A stretch of 25,241 bases of DNA from Candidatus Hodarchaeota archaeon (GTDB lineage: Archaea > Asgardarchaeota > Heimdallarchaeia > Hodarchaeales > Hodarchaeaceae). The notes beneath the pieces were generated by a model. The model made no database searches. It was not told where the DNA came from and saw only the letters and a program-made list of their open reading frames with translations. This document shows positions 1 to 5,679 of the stretch, piece after piece; positions within the stretch are counted from its first letter, which is position 1; each line of letters begins with the position of its first letter. Both the position numbers and the translations under genes were made by a program. The stretch is taken from positions 1-25,241 of the forward strand of contig JAEOSP010000173.1 of assembly GCA_016840305.1 (NCBI GenBank). Reading direction: 5' to 3'.

Positions 1-100
1 CAAGTAGTCCTAAAGGTCGGTTCAAGTTCTTCTTGTTCTGTCCTGCTGGATAGGGGATGTGTGACTCATCCCGTCGTGACCTGAAAAAGCAATTTTTTTT
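1..100 (+). other. Possible end of a structured RNA or of a gene truncated at the left edge
   Basis: The first 84 bases are richer in G+C than the following DNA. They can form nested helices: AGGTC (14-18) with GACCT (78-82), CAAG (23-26) with CTTG (32-35), and GGGATG (54-59) with CATCCC (67-72). A T8 run follows at 93-100, which could act as an archaeal oligo-T terminator. The same bases are open in frame 1 up to a TGA at 82-84 and in frame 3 up to a TAG at 49-51, so the tail of a protein gene cannot be excluded. I recognise no RNA family or protein. From 101 to 415 I see only AT-rich intergenic DNA and the promoter of the next gene. Confidence 0.2.
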
Positions 101-384
101 GTCCGACAAATCTAGTCATGTTTCGTCATATATTTTGATGTAAACTGGAGATTTTATCCCTATAAACTCATAAGAATGTATCTATCAAAGGTAAGCTGAA
201 AAATTTTTAATTTTTGACTATATATTCAAAGTGATGAAAGTGGATGTGATGAAGTTAGGTCAAATAATTTATCAAAGAATGAGGAAGAAGTGAAGAATGT
301 TCCTTTATACTCCTGGTTTGATCCTGTAGTTTTTTAACTCGTATCTGTAGAACATAATAACAAAACCTAACAAAACGCGAAATG

Positions 385-393
385 TTATTATAT
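385..393 (+). promoter_or_regulatory. TATA-like box of the methyltransferase-like gene
   Basis: TTATTATAT is centred about 27 bases before the ATG at 416 and is preceded by a purine-rich, BRE-like stretch (CGCGAAA, about 376-382). The spacing fits an archaeal promoter giving a leaderless or nearly leaderless mRNA. There is no Shine-Dalgarno sequence just before the ATG, which agrees. Confidence 0.4.
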
Positions 394-415
394 CAAGGAA
401 AAGTGAAATTTCTTC

Positions 416-940
416 ATGGATTTCTTAATCATATTAATGCTATTTATTTTTATCAATCTGAGCTATCATATTATTGTTTTATATTTTGAATATGAAAAGA
501 AAGTCTTAACCAAAATTCTTAAAACAAAAGCTTTTACTTTTCACTCTTTTATATCAATGACTCTTTGGTCTATAAATGGATTAATGATTGTGGCATTTCA
601 ACTATCTGATCATCCAGTTTTACATAATTTTCAACCAATTTCATTATTAGGTGGAATCTTCTTAGTGATAGGAATAATTATTGGTACATTAGGCTATTTA
701 ACACTAGGATTGGTTAGGTCACTTCATTATAATTTCTTTTATGATATAGAGAATAAGATAATACTTAAGGGAATTTATTCCTACCTGAGTAATCCAGAGT
801 ATGTAGGTTTTCTCTTTATATTGCTAGGCTTAGCCTTTTTAACTGATTCTTTGTATAATTTAATTATATTTTTAGAATTTTTAATTCTCATAATTCCACT
901 CAAATATATCGAAGATAAACCAATAAAAGATCAAAATTAA
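416..940 (+). CDS. Isoprenylcysteine/phospholipid methyltransferase-like membrane protein, short form
   Basis: This 174-residue membrane protein resembles the ICMT/PEMT superfamily, whose members methylate prenylcysteine, phospholipids or other membrane substrates with S-adenosylmethionine. Hydrophobic helices lie at about 2-24, 43-62, 76-100 and 129-160. The signature region is GIYSYLSNPEYVG (119-131), equivalent to the family's G-x-Y-x-x-x-R-(H/N)-P-x-Y-x-G; the usual Arg is Ser here. Family members normally carry a C-terminal tail after the last helix with two acidic residues and a Phe-Gly-x-x-Tyr-type motif that helps close the SAM pocket. Here the protein ends soon after YIED (164-167), and the other frames hold no continuation. 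It may be a naturally short or reduced enzyme. An in-frame stop just upstream makes the ATG at 416 the only reasonable start. The family call is fairly secure, the activity is not. Confidence 0.6.
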   Translation: MDFLIILMLFIFINLSYHIIVLYFEYEKKVLTKILKTKAFTFHSFISMTLWSINGLMIVAFQLSDHPVLHNFQPISLLGGIFLVIGIIIGTLGYLTLGLVRSLHYNFFYDIENKIILKGIYSYLSNPEYVGFLFILLGLAFLTDSLYNLIIFLEFLILIIPLKYIEDKPIKDQN

Positions 941-1023
941 TATCTGAAGAGAAAGAAATTGATTTAATATTTAATTATCAGGATAAAGTTACGCTTTCAA
1001 TGTTAACTAAATGGTGTTTAGAG

Positions 1024-1073
1024 CCTGAACATTTACAGAAAAAACTGTTCAGGATATGTACACTCTTGTTCAG
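1024..1073 (+). promoter_or_regulatory. Three GTTCAG half sites upstream of a TATA box, candidate operator
   Basis: CCTGAAC (1024-1030) and GTTCAGG (1047-1053) form a 7-bp inverted repeat. Nested inside are ACAG (1035-1038) and CTGT (1045-1048) around an A6 tract. A third GTTCAG lies at 1068-1073. The three hexamers begin at 1025, 1047 and 1068, that is 22 and 21 bp apart, close to two helical turns. The last ends 7 bases before the TATA box at 1081. The arrangement suggests a regulator site for the downstream pair of genes, one of which encodes a winged-helix protein. Confidence 0.4.
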
Positions 1074-1080
1074 ACCGTAG

Positions 1081-1089
1081 TTATATAAA
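1081..1089 (+). promoter_or_regulatory. TATA box of the exported-protein/regulator unit
   Basis: TTATATAAA is a strong match to the archaeal TATA consensus. Transcription would start near 1110, leaving a leader of about 30 bases before the ATG at 1144. The GTTCAG repeats sit directly upstream. Confidence 0.5.
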
Positions 1090-1143
1090 GAGTCAAAATT
1101 TCGTACCATTCGCAACAAAAATCTTATCTATGAGGTAATTAAA

Positions 1144-1668
1144 ATGAGAGTTGTATTAAATTCTTATTTGAAATCTATTTTGGTAACTGTTGTCGTGGTA
1201 ACAGCTTCAATTGGGGCTGCATACATAATAGACCCCTCCACGGTTTTTATACCACAACATCAGTTTGAATTTGAACTATCCGATGCCACAGAGGATGTAA
1301 ATATCAGTTGCATCAATATTGTGGAATACGGTTCGTACAAACTGAACAAGAAAGTTGTTTTATATCTGGAAGTCGTCACAGAGATTAATCTAAGCGCTAC
1401 TTATCAGCTATTTATTGTCGCTAAAACCCCGAATGATGATATTGCTCATGTATACAATAACGACGTGAAAGATGGTATTGAAAAGAATTATCAATCTGAG
1501 GTAGCTATCAATGGTAGCCGACTAGAAGTACATTTTTCAACGGATCGTTTTATATCACGTTCTTACATGGTAGGAATTGAAGTTCGTGCATTAGCATTTA
1601 CTTCTGAAGATACAACTCCATCTGCAAGGGATAATCCCTTAAAAACGCGCTTTCTAGGGTTATTTTAA
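1144..1668 (+). CDS. Exported or membrane-anchored protein of unknown function
   Basis: This 174-residue protein has one N-terminal hydrophobic segment at about 11-29, preceded by basic residues (R2, K10), which fits a signal peptide or signal anchor. The rest (about 30-174) is hydrophilic and rich in alternating hydrophobic residues, suggesting a beta-sandwich outside the cell. There are no known catalytic motifs, and only one cysteine (in NISCIN, about 53-58). I do not recognise the family. The next gene, a winged-helix regulator with membrane helices, begins 31 bases after the stop. The two are probably cotranscribed, so this protein may be a partner or target of that regulator. The ATG lies downstream of a clear TATA box. 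Confidence 0.6.
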   Translation: MRVVLNSYLKSILVTVVVVTASIGAAYIIDPSTVFIPQHQFEFELSDATEDVNISCINIVEYGSYKLNKKVVLYLEVVTEINLSATYQLFIVAKTPNDDIAHVYNNDVKDGIEKNYQSEVAINGSRLEVHFSTDRFISRSYMVGIEVRALAFTSEDTTPSARDNPLKTRFLGLF

Positions 1669-1699
1669 TGCTTTTATTACTACTAAAGAGGTTTGTATT

Positions 1700-2170
1700 A
1701 TGGAACAAATAGCAGAGAACGAAAAGAACTTGGAGGAAATCCTTGTAAATAATCACATATCCTCCATTTTTCTTCACCTAAAGACTGAAAATAAACCTTT
1801 AGGAGTTCGAGAAATTCAAAGAAATCTTAATATAAGCAGTGTGGGTAGTACGCATTGGCATTTACAAAAACTACTTGAAAATAATGTTATTAAACAAGTT
1901 GAAGGAAATAAGTACCAATTAGTAGAAAAATATGAAAGAATTAGAAGTATTCCTCTACGAGTTATCATGAATCATTATTTGGTAGGAAATAAACTTGTCC
2001 CAAATGTATTTTTCTTGATGTTTTTCTTAATAAATGTCCTTATTCTAGCTGTATTTACAATGATCCTTAATTTATGGATTTTGGGATTTTTTATTGTCTC
2101 TTCTAGCACTATAGTTAGTTTAGTGGTAGTCTATCGCTTCTATCTACAAATTTTGCCAGATAAGCACTGA
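1700..2170 (+). CDS. Winged-helix transcriptional regulator with two C-terminal membrane helices
   Basis: This is a 156-residue protein. Residues about 10-75 read as a winged-helix DNA-binding domain of the ArsR/MarR type. A helix leads to VREIQRNLNISSVGSTHWHL (36-55) as helix-turn-helix, then a recognition-helix end (LQKLLENNVI) and a wing (VEGNKYQL, 67-74). Two hydrophobic helices follow at about 101-122 and 124-147, so the DNA-binding domain should be tethered to the inner face of the membrane. No ligand domain is visible. The gene follows an exported-protein gene by 31 bases and probably shares its promoter. Three GTTCAG half sites in front of that promoter are natural candidates for autoregulation (inference). 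Membrane-bound winged-helix proteins of this layout are common in archaea and mostly uncharacterised. Confidence 0.75.
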   Translation: MEQIAENEKNLEEILVNNHISSIFLHLKTENKPLGVREIQRNLNISSVGSTHWHLQKLLENNVIKQVEGNKYQLVEKYERIRSIPLRVIMNHYLVGNKLVPNVFFLMFFLINVLILAVFTMILNLWILGFFIVSSSTIVSLVVVYRFYLQILPDKH

Positions 2171-2431
2171 ACAGCACCTCACAAACGTACCTTCTATGAT
2201 TATTTTCAACAAAAAAAGACTACCAAGGTTTAGAGGGCTATTAGATGTATGATTCCAAAGAAAAAGAACTTCAAAATAGTTTTTTATTTGTAGGAATTAA
2301 CTAATTTAAGTCTTAATAACTTTGAAATAAGAAATATATACATTTAAGTAAAGGTTGTTTCTTGTAGACTCTCTACTCCCAAAAAGTTCAAGGAAAAATC
2401 GTCTCTAGTTCTAGAATTTCGTTGTGATAGT

Positions 2432-2572
2432 ATGACTATTGATTTGTTCATCGTAGTTGTGGGTATTTTCTTCATCATCATGATAGGGGTTTACCTCACT
2501 ACGTATCGAGGGCTTCCTATTGATGTGTATAAAAAACAGAAAGGAGATCAAAAACCTATAATCCTTATTTAG
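2432..2572 (+). CDS. Small single-helix membrane protein
   Basis: This is a 46-codon frame from ATG 2432 to TAG 2570-2572. It encodes a short acidic start (MTID), a strongly hydrophobic segment of about 20 residues ([20 protein letters not shown], 5-24) and a basic, polar tail containing [10 protein letters not shown]. This is the classic layout of a small inner-membrane protein with its tail in the cytoplasm. It runs head-on into msrB and overlaps its last 8 bases. No Shine-Dalgarno sequence is visible. It lies in an otherwise gene-free stretch (2171-2564) in which I see nothing else. I do not recognise a family. The ordered polar/hydrophobic layout argues for a real gene, but at this length chance is possible. 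Confidence 0.4.
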   Translation: MTIDLFIVVVGIFFIIMIGVYLTTYRGLPIDVYKKQKGDQKPIILI

Positions 2573-2957
2573 ATTTAAACTCTAAAGCTTCTGAGTTTAT
2601 ACAGTATCTTAAGCCTGTTGGTTTTGGACCGTCGTTAAAAACATGTCCTAAATGCCCACCACATGAGTTACACACAACTTCAGTTCGAATCATACCATGA
2701 GAACTATCCTGTCTCAATTCTATAACATTACTGTCAATGTCGAAAAAACTGGGCCACCCACAGCTACTTGCGTATTTTGTATCTGATTCGAACAGTGGGG
2801 TTTTACATCCCGCACAGAGATAAATTCCAGGTTCATCATGATTATTGTATTTTCCTGTGAATGCTCGCTCTGTTCCAGCCTCACGGAGTATGTAAAACTG
2901 TTCATTTGTAAGAAGCTTTCTCCAATCCTCCTCGGTGTAAGCTTTGTAGTCTTTCAA
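2565..2957 (-). CDS. msrB: Peptide-methionine (R)-S-oxide reductase
   Basis: MsrB reduces the R-epimer of methionine sulfoxide in proteins, repairing oxidative damage in the cytoplasm. The 130-residue length is typical of the single-domain enzyme. The catalytic cysteine is C119 in GLRYCINS. A candidate resolving cysteine is C66 in SSCGWPSF. Two CxxC pairs (C48/C51 in CAGC, C96/C99 in CNSC) form the structural zinc site. The family N-terminus ([21 protein letters not shown]) is intact. The start is TTG at 2957: an in-frame TGA lies just upstream, no ATG is available, and a TATA-like box on this strand is centred about 27 bases before it, which points to a leaderless TTG start. It is convergent with a small membrane ORF. 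Identification is very secure. Confidence 0.96.
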   Translation of the reverse strand: MKDYKAYTEEDWRKLLTNEQFYILREAGTERAFTGKYNNHDEPGIYLCAGCKTPLFESDTKYASSCGWPSFFDIDSNVIELRQDSSHGMIRTEVVCNSCGGHLGHVFNDGPKPTGLRYCINSEALEFKSK

Positions 2958-2979
2958 TGTTTCTCAAGCTGCATATTAC

Positions 2980-2988
2980 ATATAATTT
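2980..2988 (-). promoter_or_regulatory. TATA-like box of msrB
   Basis: Read on the minus strand, AAATTATAT is centred near 2984, about 27 bases before the TTG start codon of msrB. That spacing places transcription initiation at or next to the start codon. Confidence 0.35.
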
Positions 2989-3100
2989 TCTTAAATGAAT
3001 CGATATTATTTTCGTTACACCAATAGATTTGAATTTGGGTATAAATCAATACAAACTAGTAAAGGGAAAAAAACTCACCTTCACCTTAATGGATAAGACT

Positions 3101-3118
3101 AGGGGGAAATTTCCCTCT
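3101..3118. repeat. Near-perfect palindrome with core GGGAAATTTCCC
   Basis: AGGGGGAAATTTCCCTCT is an 18-base palindrome with a single G/T mismatch; the inner 12 bases are perfect. It lies 20 bases past the end of the minus-strand surface-protein gene and about 145 bases upstream of msrB on the same strand. It could be a transcript-end hairpin of the hcp-like operon or a binding site for a dimeric regulator. There is no clear T-run after it on the minus strand, which weakens the terminator reading. Confidence 0.35.
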
Positions 3119-3137
3119 AATCCTTCAATTTCGTGTT

Positions 3138-3839
3138 TTATTCATGTTTTCTTCTTTTTAATCCTATAAAGATCAACAGGCCCACACTTAGCAGTATTTG
3201 AAACCCTTGGGTTACTTTTGCTGTAGTAGTGGTAGTTGTCGTTGGTATATTATTGGTTTCAGTTCCATCACTGGTAATAGTTGTCGTTGGTTCTTCACTA
3301 ATTTTAGTACCATCAATGAACTCTAAATCGGCTTTAAACCACTCTAGAATCGGTTGAAAATCTGTAACTGTATTGTTTACGTTTCCTATATCCAAAAGTT
3401 TAGCAAAAAATAATATTTTGACGTTTGGATTTTCCATTTCGGGGGATTCGATAAATATTATCGAAAGCTCTTTGTAATCAACTTGAAAATGGACATGTTC
3501 CATTCCTTGTTCCCATAATTCTGAAGAAAAGAAAGGATCATCCAGTATCCAATACAATAATCTGTTTCCTGAACTTGTACGTATGAATAGTAGAGATCCG
3601 ACCGTTGGTTGAAATTCTCCTTCTGGTAGTGCAAGTAGAATCAATAGAACTAATGATTCTGTTTCTCCTCTACCTGGAGCTGCAGAAATATCATAATCCA
3701 AAGTAATCAGGAGGTTTGAACCAGTATGTACTATTTGTAGAAGTGAAATATCTTGCTCGTGGGTTTCTCCTCTGGCAAAGCTCATCGAGAAGGCGAGGAT
3801 TAACAGAAGAAAGATAAATACTGCCTGTTTACGCCTCAT
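3138..3839 (-). CDS. Surface protein with signal peptide, Thr-rich stalk and C-terminal membrane anchor
   Basis: This is a 233-residue exported protein. A basic start (MRRK) and hydrophobic core (6-20) with a likely cut near residues 22-25 form the signal peptide. The body (about 26-182) looks beta-rich and has no known motif. It is followed by a Thr-rich stalk (about 184-207, including a T7 run) that is a likely glycosylation zone. QGF (211-213), a hydrophobic helix (214-227) and a basic end (KRRK, 228-231) follow. This tail resembles archaeal PGF-CTERM-type signals, where an archaeosortase cuts near the motif and the protein becomes lipid-anchored; here the motif is QGF, so simple membrane anchoring is equally possible. 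The gene begins 11 bases after the Hcp-like gene, so they should be cotranscribed. The body may contact or display the Hcp-like protein (inference). Confidence 0.7.
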   Translation of the reverse strand: MRRKQAVFIFLLLILAFSMSFARGETHEQDISLLQIVHTGSNLLITLDYDISAAPGRGETESLVLLILLALPEGEFQPTVGSLLFIRTSSGNRLLYWILDDPFFSSELWEQGMEHVHFQVDYKELSIIFIESPEMENPNVKILFFAKLLDIGNVNNTVTDFQPILEWFKADLEFIDGTKISEEPTTTITSDGTETNNIPTTTTTTTAKVTQGFQILLSVGLLIFIGLKRRKHE

Positions 3840-3850
3840 ATTACTTCACA

Positions 3851-4465
3851 TTAGCCTGGTGGTTGTGAAATCCAATTATCTTGATATTCAACGTTTCCCT
3901 TAGAATTTCCTGCATCATCATATTCAGTGTAAGTTACTTTGATTGTTTCATAGGTGAAAGAAACGGTCTCCTTGGGAAGTTCGCTGACTTTTACGGTCCC
4001 AAATCCTTGATAGGAAGTGATCTTCGCATTTATTAATTCAATCGCTAGGAATTTCTTAAATACTGAATCTATTTTAAAATACAATTTTAAAGTCACTGTA
4101 GGAATAACTGAGCCTGTAACACATTTTTCTTGCAGTTTAGGAGACGCTTTATCCAGTGGTTTCATTACTCGAAGCGGAGAATGTTGTTTAATAGTGAGTT
4201 CTCCAGTGGCGGGGTCGTACGGATTACTTATACTATGAGAATACCCATATACTTCTGATGATTCAACTCCATCTGGATCTAATGATTCTCCATCTATTCC
4301 TTCATAGGATAGGTACATAACAACCGAATTAAAGCTGGGGGTCTGAATTTCGCCTGAAGAAGCGTTTGCATATTGGCCAGCGCCAAATGTTAATAGAACC
4401 ATAATAGTTGCTCCCAGTACAATACCAAGAAGAGCAACCATCCTAAAGTTTTGCTTAACTTTCAT
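3851..4465 (-). CDS. Exported Hcp-family (type VI secretion tube-like) protein
   Basis: After an N-terminal hydrophobic segment (about 13-30, numbering from an upstream GTG at 4474), the protein carries the signature of the Hcp family. The strand order and motifs fit: YLSYEGIDGESLD (54-66), a VYGYSHSISNP stretch (75-85), MKPLDKASPKLQEKCVTG (104-121), then IPTVTLKLYF (124-133), LINAKITSYQ (147-156) and ETVSFTYETIKVTYTEYDDA (169-188). In bacteria, Hcp forms hexameric rings that stack into the type VI secretion tube. Family members with a signal peptide and no secretion genes nearby also exist. No sheath, baseplate or ClpV gene is in this window, so a role as an extracellular ring or surface component is more likely than a contractile machine. 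The ATG at 4465 is chosen over the GTG at 4474; neither has a clear ribosome site. It heads an operon with the surface-anchored protein. Confidence 0.75.
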   Translation of the reverse strand: MKVKQNFRMVALLGIVLGATIMVLLTFGAGQYANASSGEIQTPSFNSVVMYLSYEGIDGESLDPDGVESSEVYGYSHSISNPYDPATGELTIKQHSPLRVMKPLDKASPKLQEKCVTGSVIPTVTLKLYFKIDSVFKKFLAIELINAKITSYQGFGTVKVSELPKETVSFTYETIKVTYTEYDDAGNSKGNVEYQDNWISQPPG

Positions 4466-4591
4466 TTTTATCACAAATTTTCAATTAAAGAGTTTTTCAA
4501 TGAACTAGCCTACTGTACGGATATAGTGATTCTTATATCTATCGAAATTTAACACCGATTTGAGCATCTTTGATCTTGGTGGTTATGAATA

Positions 4592-4702
4592 ATGATAGAC
4601 CAAAACCTTAAATCAAACATAATAAATTTAACAGCATCTTCAGAAAATGGAATATCTTTAGATACAATTGTAATAGATATCCTTACTTATTTGAAAAATT
4701 GA
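4592..4702 (+). CDS. Possible 36-residue leader or small protein before the hydrolase gene
   Basis: This is an ATG-to-TGA frame of 37 codons. Its stop (4700-4702) overlaps the Shine-Dalgarno-like GAGG (4701-4704) of the alpha/beta hydrolase gene, which starts 9 bases later. Coupling of translation is therefore conceivable. The product is polar at the start and has a short helix-like end (LDTIVIDILTYLK). There is no recognisable family, and an open frame this short is easily a chance event. The remainder of 4475-4711 is divergent promoter DNA between the Hcp-like gene and the hydrolase. Confidence 0.22.
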   Translation: MIDQNLKSNIINLTASSENGISLDTIVIDILTYLKN

Positions 4703-4711
4703 GGAAAATTA

Positions 4712-5584
4712 ATGAAATACGAAACAATTGATATTACCGATACAGTTCGTAAAAATTTACCAAGAAAATTTATTAAATTAAGGGATGGGGTAACTCATTT
4801 TGAATTAAAAGGACCAGAGGAAGGTGATGTGGTAGTATTAGTCCATGGTTTTTCTAGTCCTTCCTTCATTTGGGATCCTCCCTTTGAAGCATTGAGTAAA
4901 AATGGATTTCGTGTATTAAGATATGATTTGTTTGGTCGAGGGACATCTGATCGCCCTTTAACTCCTTATAATGTCGATTTATTTGATAGACAGCTTATTG
5001 ACTTATTAAAAACTCTAAATCTAACCCAAAAACAAGTGAACTTGGTAGGGTTATCAATGGGAGGCATTATTTGCATAAATTTTGCTCATCAACATCCTGA
5101 ATTAGTAAAAAAAATAAGTTTTATTGATCCTGCAGGTTTTCCAACAGAAAAAAGTCTCTATCCATCAATCCTCAGAATTCCAGTACTAAATGGTCTTATT
5201 CTAAGAGTATTCATAACCCATAAGCGCTTACTTGACGGGCAACGTCCAGATTTCTATAATTATGAAAAGATTAACGAGTATTTAGATCTATACAAGCAGC
5301 AATTCCAATATAAAGGATTTAAACGAGCAATCATCTCAACCATTCAAAATATCCCACTTTCTGGGTTTGGTGAAGTTTATAGAGAAGTTGCTAGGACAAA
5401 CCTCCCTATGCAGCTATTTTGGGGTGAGGAAGATCAAACAATTCCGTATTCAACCAGTAAAGTTGCACTAGAAATCATTCCTTACATTAAATTTCATTCA
5501 ATAAAAGATAGTGGTCATATTCCCCATTATACTCATCCAGAGAAAGTTATTCCTTTACTAATTGAATTTCTTAAGGAAGATTAG
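4712..5584 (+). CDS. Alpha/beta hydrolase fold enzyme
   Basis: This 290-residue protein is a complete alpha/beta hydrolase. Visible parts are the oxyanion-hole region LVHGFSSPSFIWD (43-55), the RYDLFGRGTSDRP turn (70-82) and the nucleophile elbow GLSMGG with S115. The acid is D241 in WGEEDQTIP, and the base is H269 in SGHIPHY. A helical cap (about 145-225) lies between strand 6 and the Asp. No signal peptide is seen, so it is cytoplasmic. The family includes esterases, meta-cleavage hydrolases and haloalkane dehalogenases; the motifs do not fix the substrate. GAGG at 4701-4704 gives a plausible ribosome site for the ATG. A 36-codon frame ends just before it. Downstream, at 5600-5667, an inverted repeat separates it from the next gene. 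Confidence 0.9.
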   Translation: MKYETIDITDTVRKNLPRKFIKLRDGVTHFELKGPEEGDVVVLVHGFSSPSFIWDPPFEALSKNGFRVLRYDLFGRGTSDRPLTPYNVDLFDRQLIDLLKTLNLTQKQVNLVGLSMGGIICINFAHQHPELVKKISFIDPAGFPTEKSLYPSILRIPVLNGLILRVFITHKRLLDGQRPDFYNYEKINEYLDLYKQQFQYKGFKRAIISTIQNIPLSGFGEVYREVARTNLPMQLFWGEEDQTIPYSTSKVALEIIPYIKFHSIKDSGHIPHYTHPEKVIPLLIEFLKED

Positions 5585-5599
5585 ACTCGTTATGGTATA

Positions 5600-5667
5600 T
5601 CAAGATAAATAAGAGTAACATTTTTTCGATTTAAGAAAGATTTTCTATAGCTTTCTTTTTATCTTGA
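5600..5667 (+). repeat. Nested inverted repeat, candidate structured leader or terminator
   Basis: TCAAGATAAA (5600-5609) pairs perfectly with TTTATCTTGA (5658-5667). Inside it, AAGAAAG (5633-5639) pairs with CTTTCTT (5651-5657). On the 3' side the two arms are directly adjacent, so the helices could stack, with a 23-base bulge containing a T6 run on the 5' side and an 11-base apical loop. The element fills the gap between the hydrolase stop and the ATG at 5680. It could be a hydrolase transcript end, a structured 5' leader of the 7-TM gene, or a protein-binding repeat. Confidence 0.4.
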
Positions 5668-5679
5668 ATATTCCGTATT

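Noticed and set aside
2167..2174. CTGAACAG at the end of the winged-helix gene as a fourth operator site
   Set aside because: A single 8-base match overlapping a stop codon is expected by chance; mentioned only as an incidental copy.
2838..3026. 62-codon plus-strand frame over the msrB start
   Set aside because: Antisense to msrB and its promoter; Cys/Ser/Phe-rich shadow with no ribosome site.
3851..4474. A type VI secretion locus
   Set aside because: Only an Hcp-like protein is present; no sheath (TssB/C), baseplate, ClpV, VgrG or membrane-complex gene in the window.
4475..4711. Riboswitch or small RNA in the gap before the hydrolase
   Set aside because: No stable helices found by eye; the sequence is AT-rich divergent promoter DNA.
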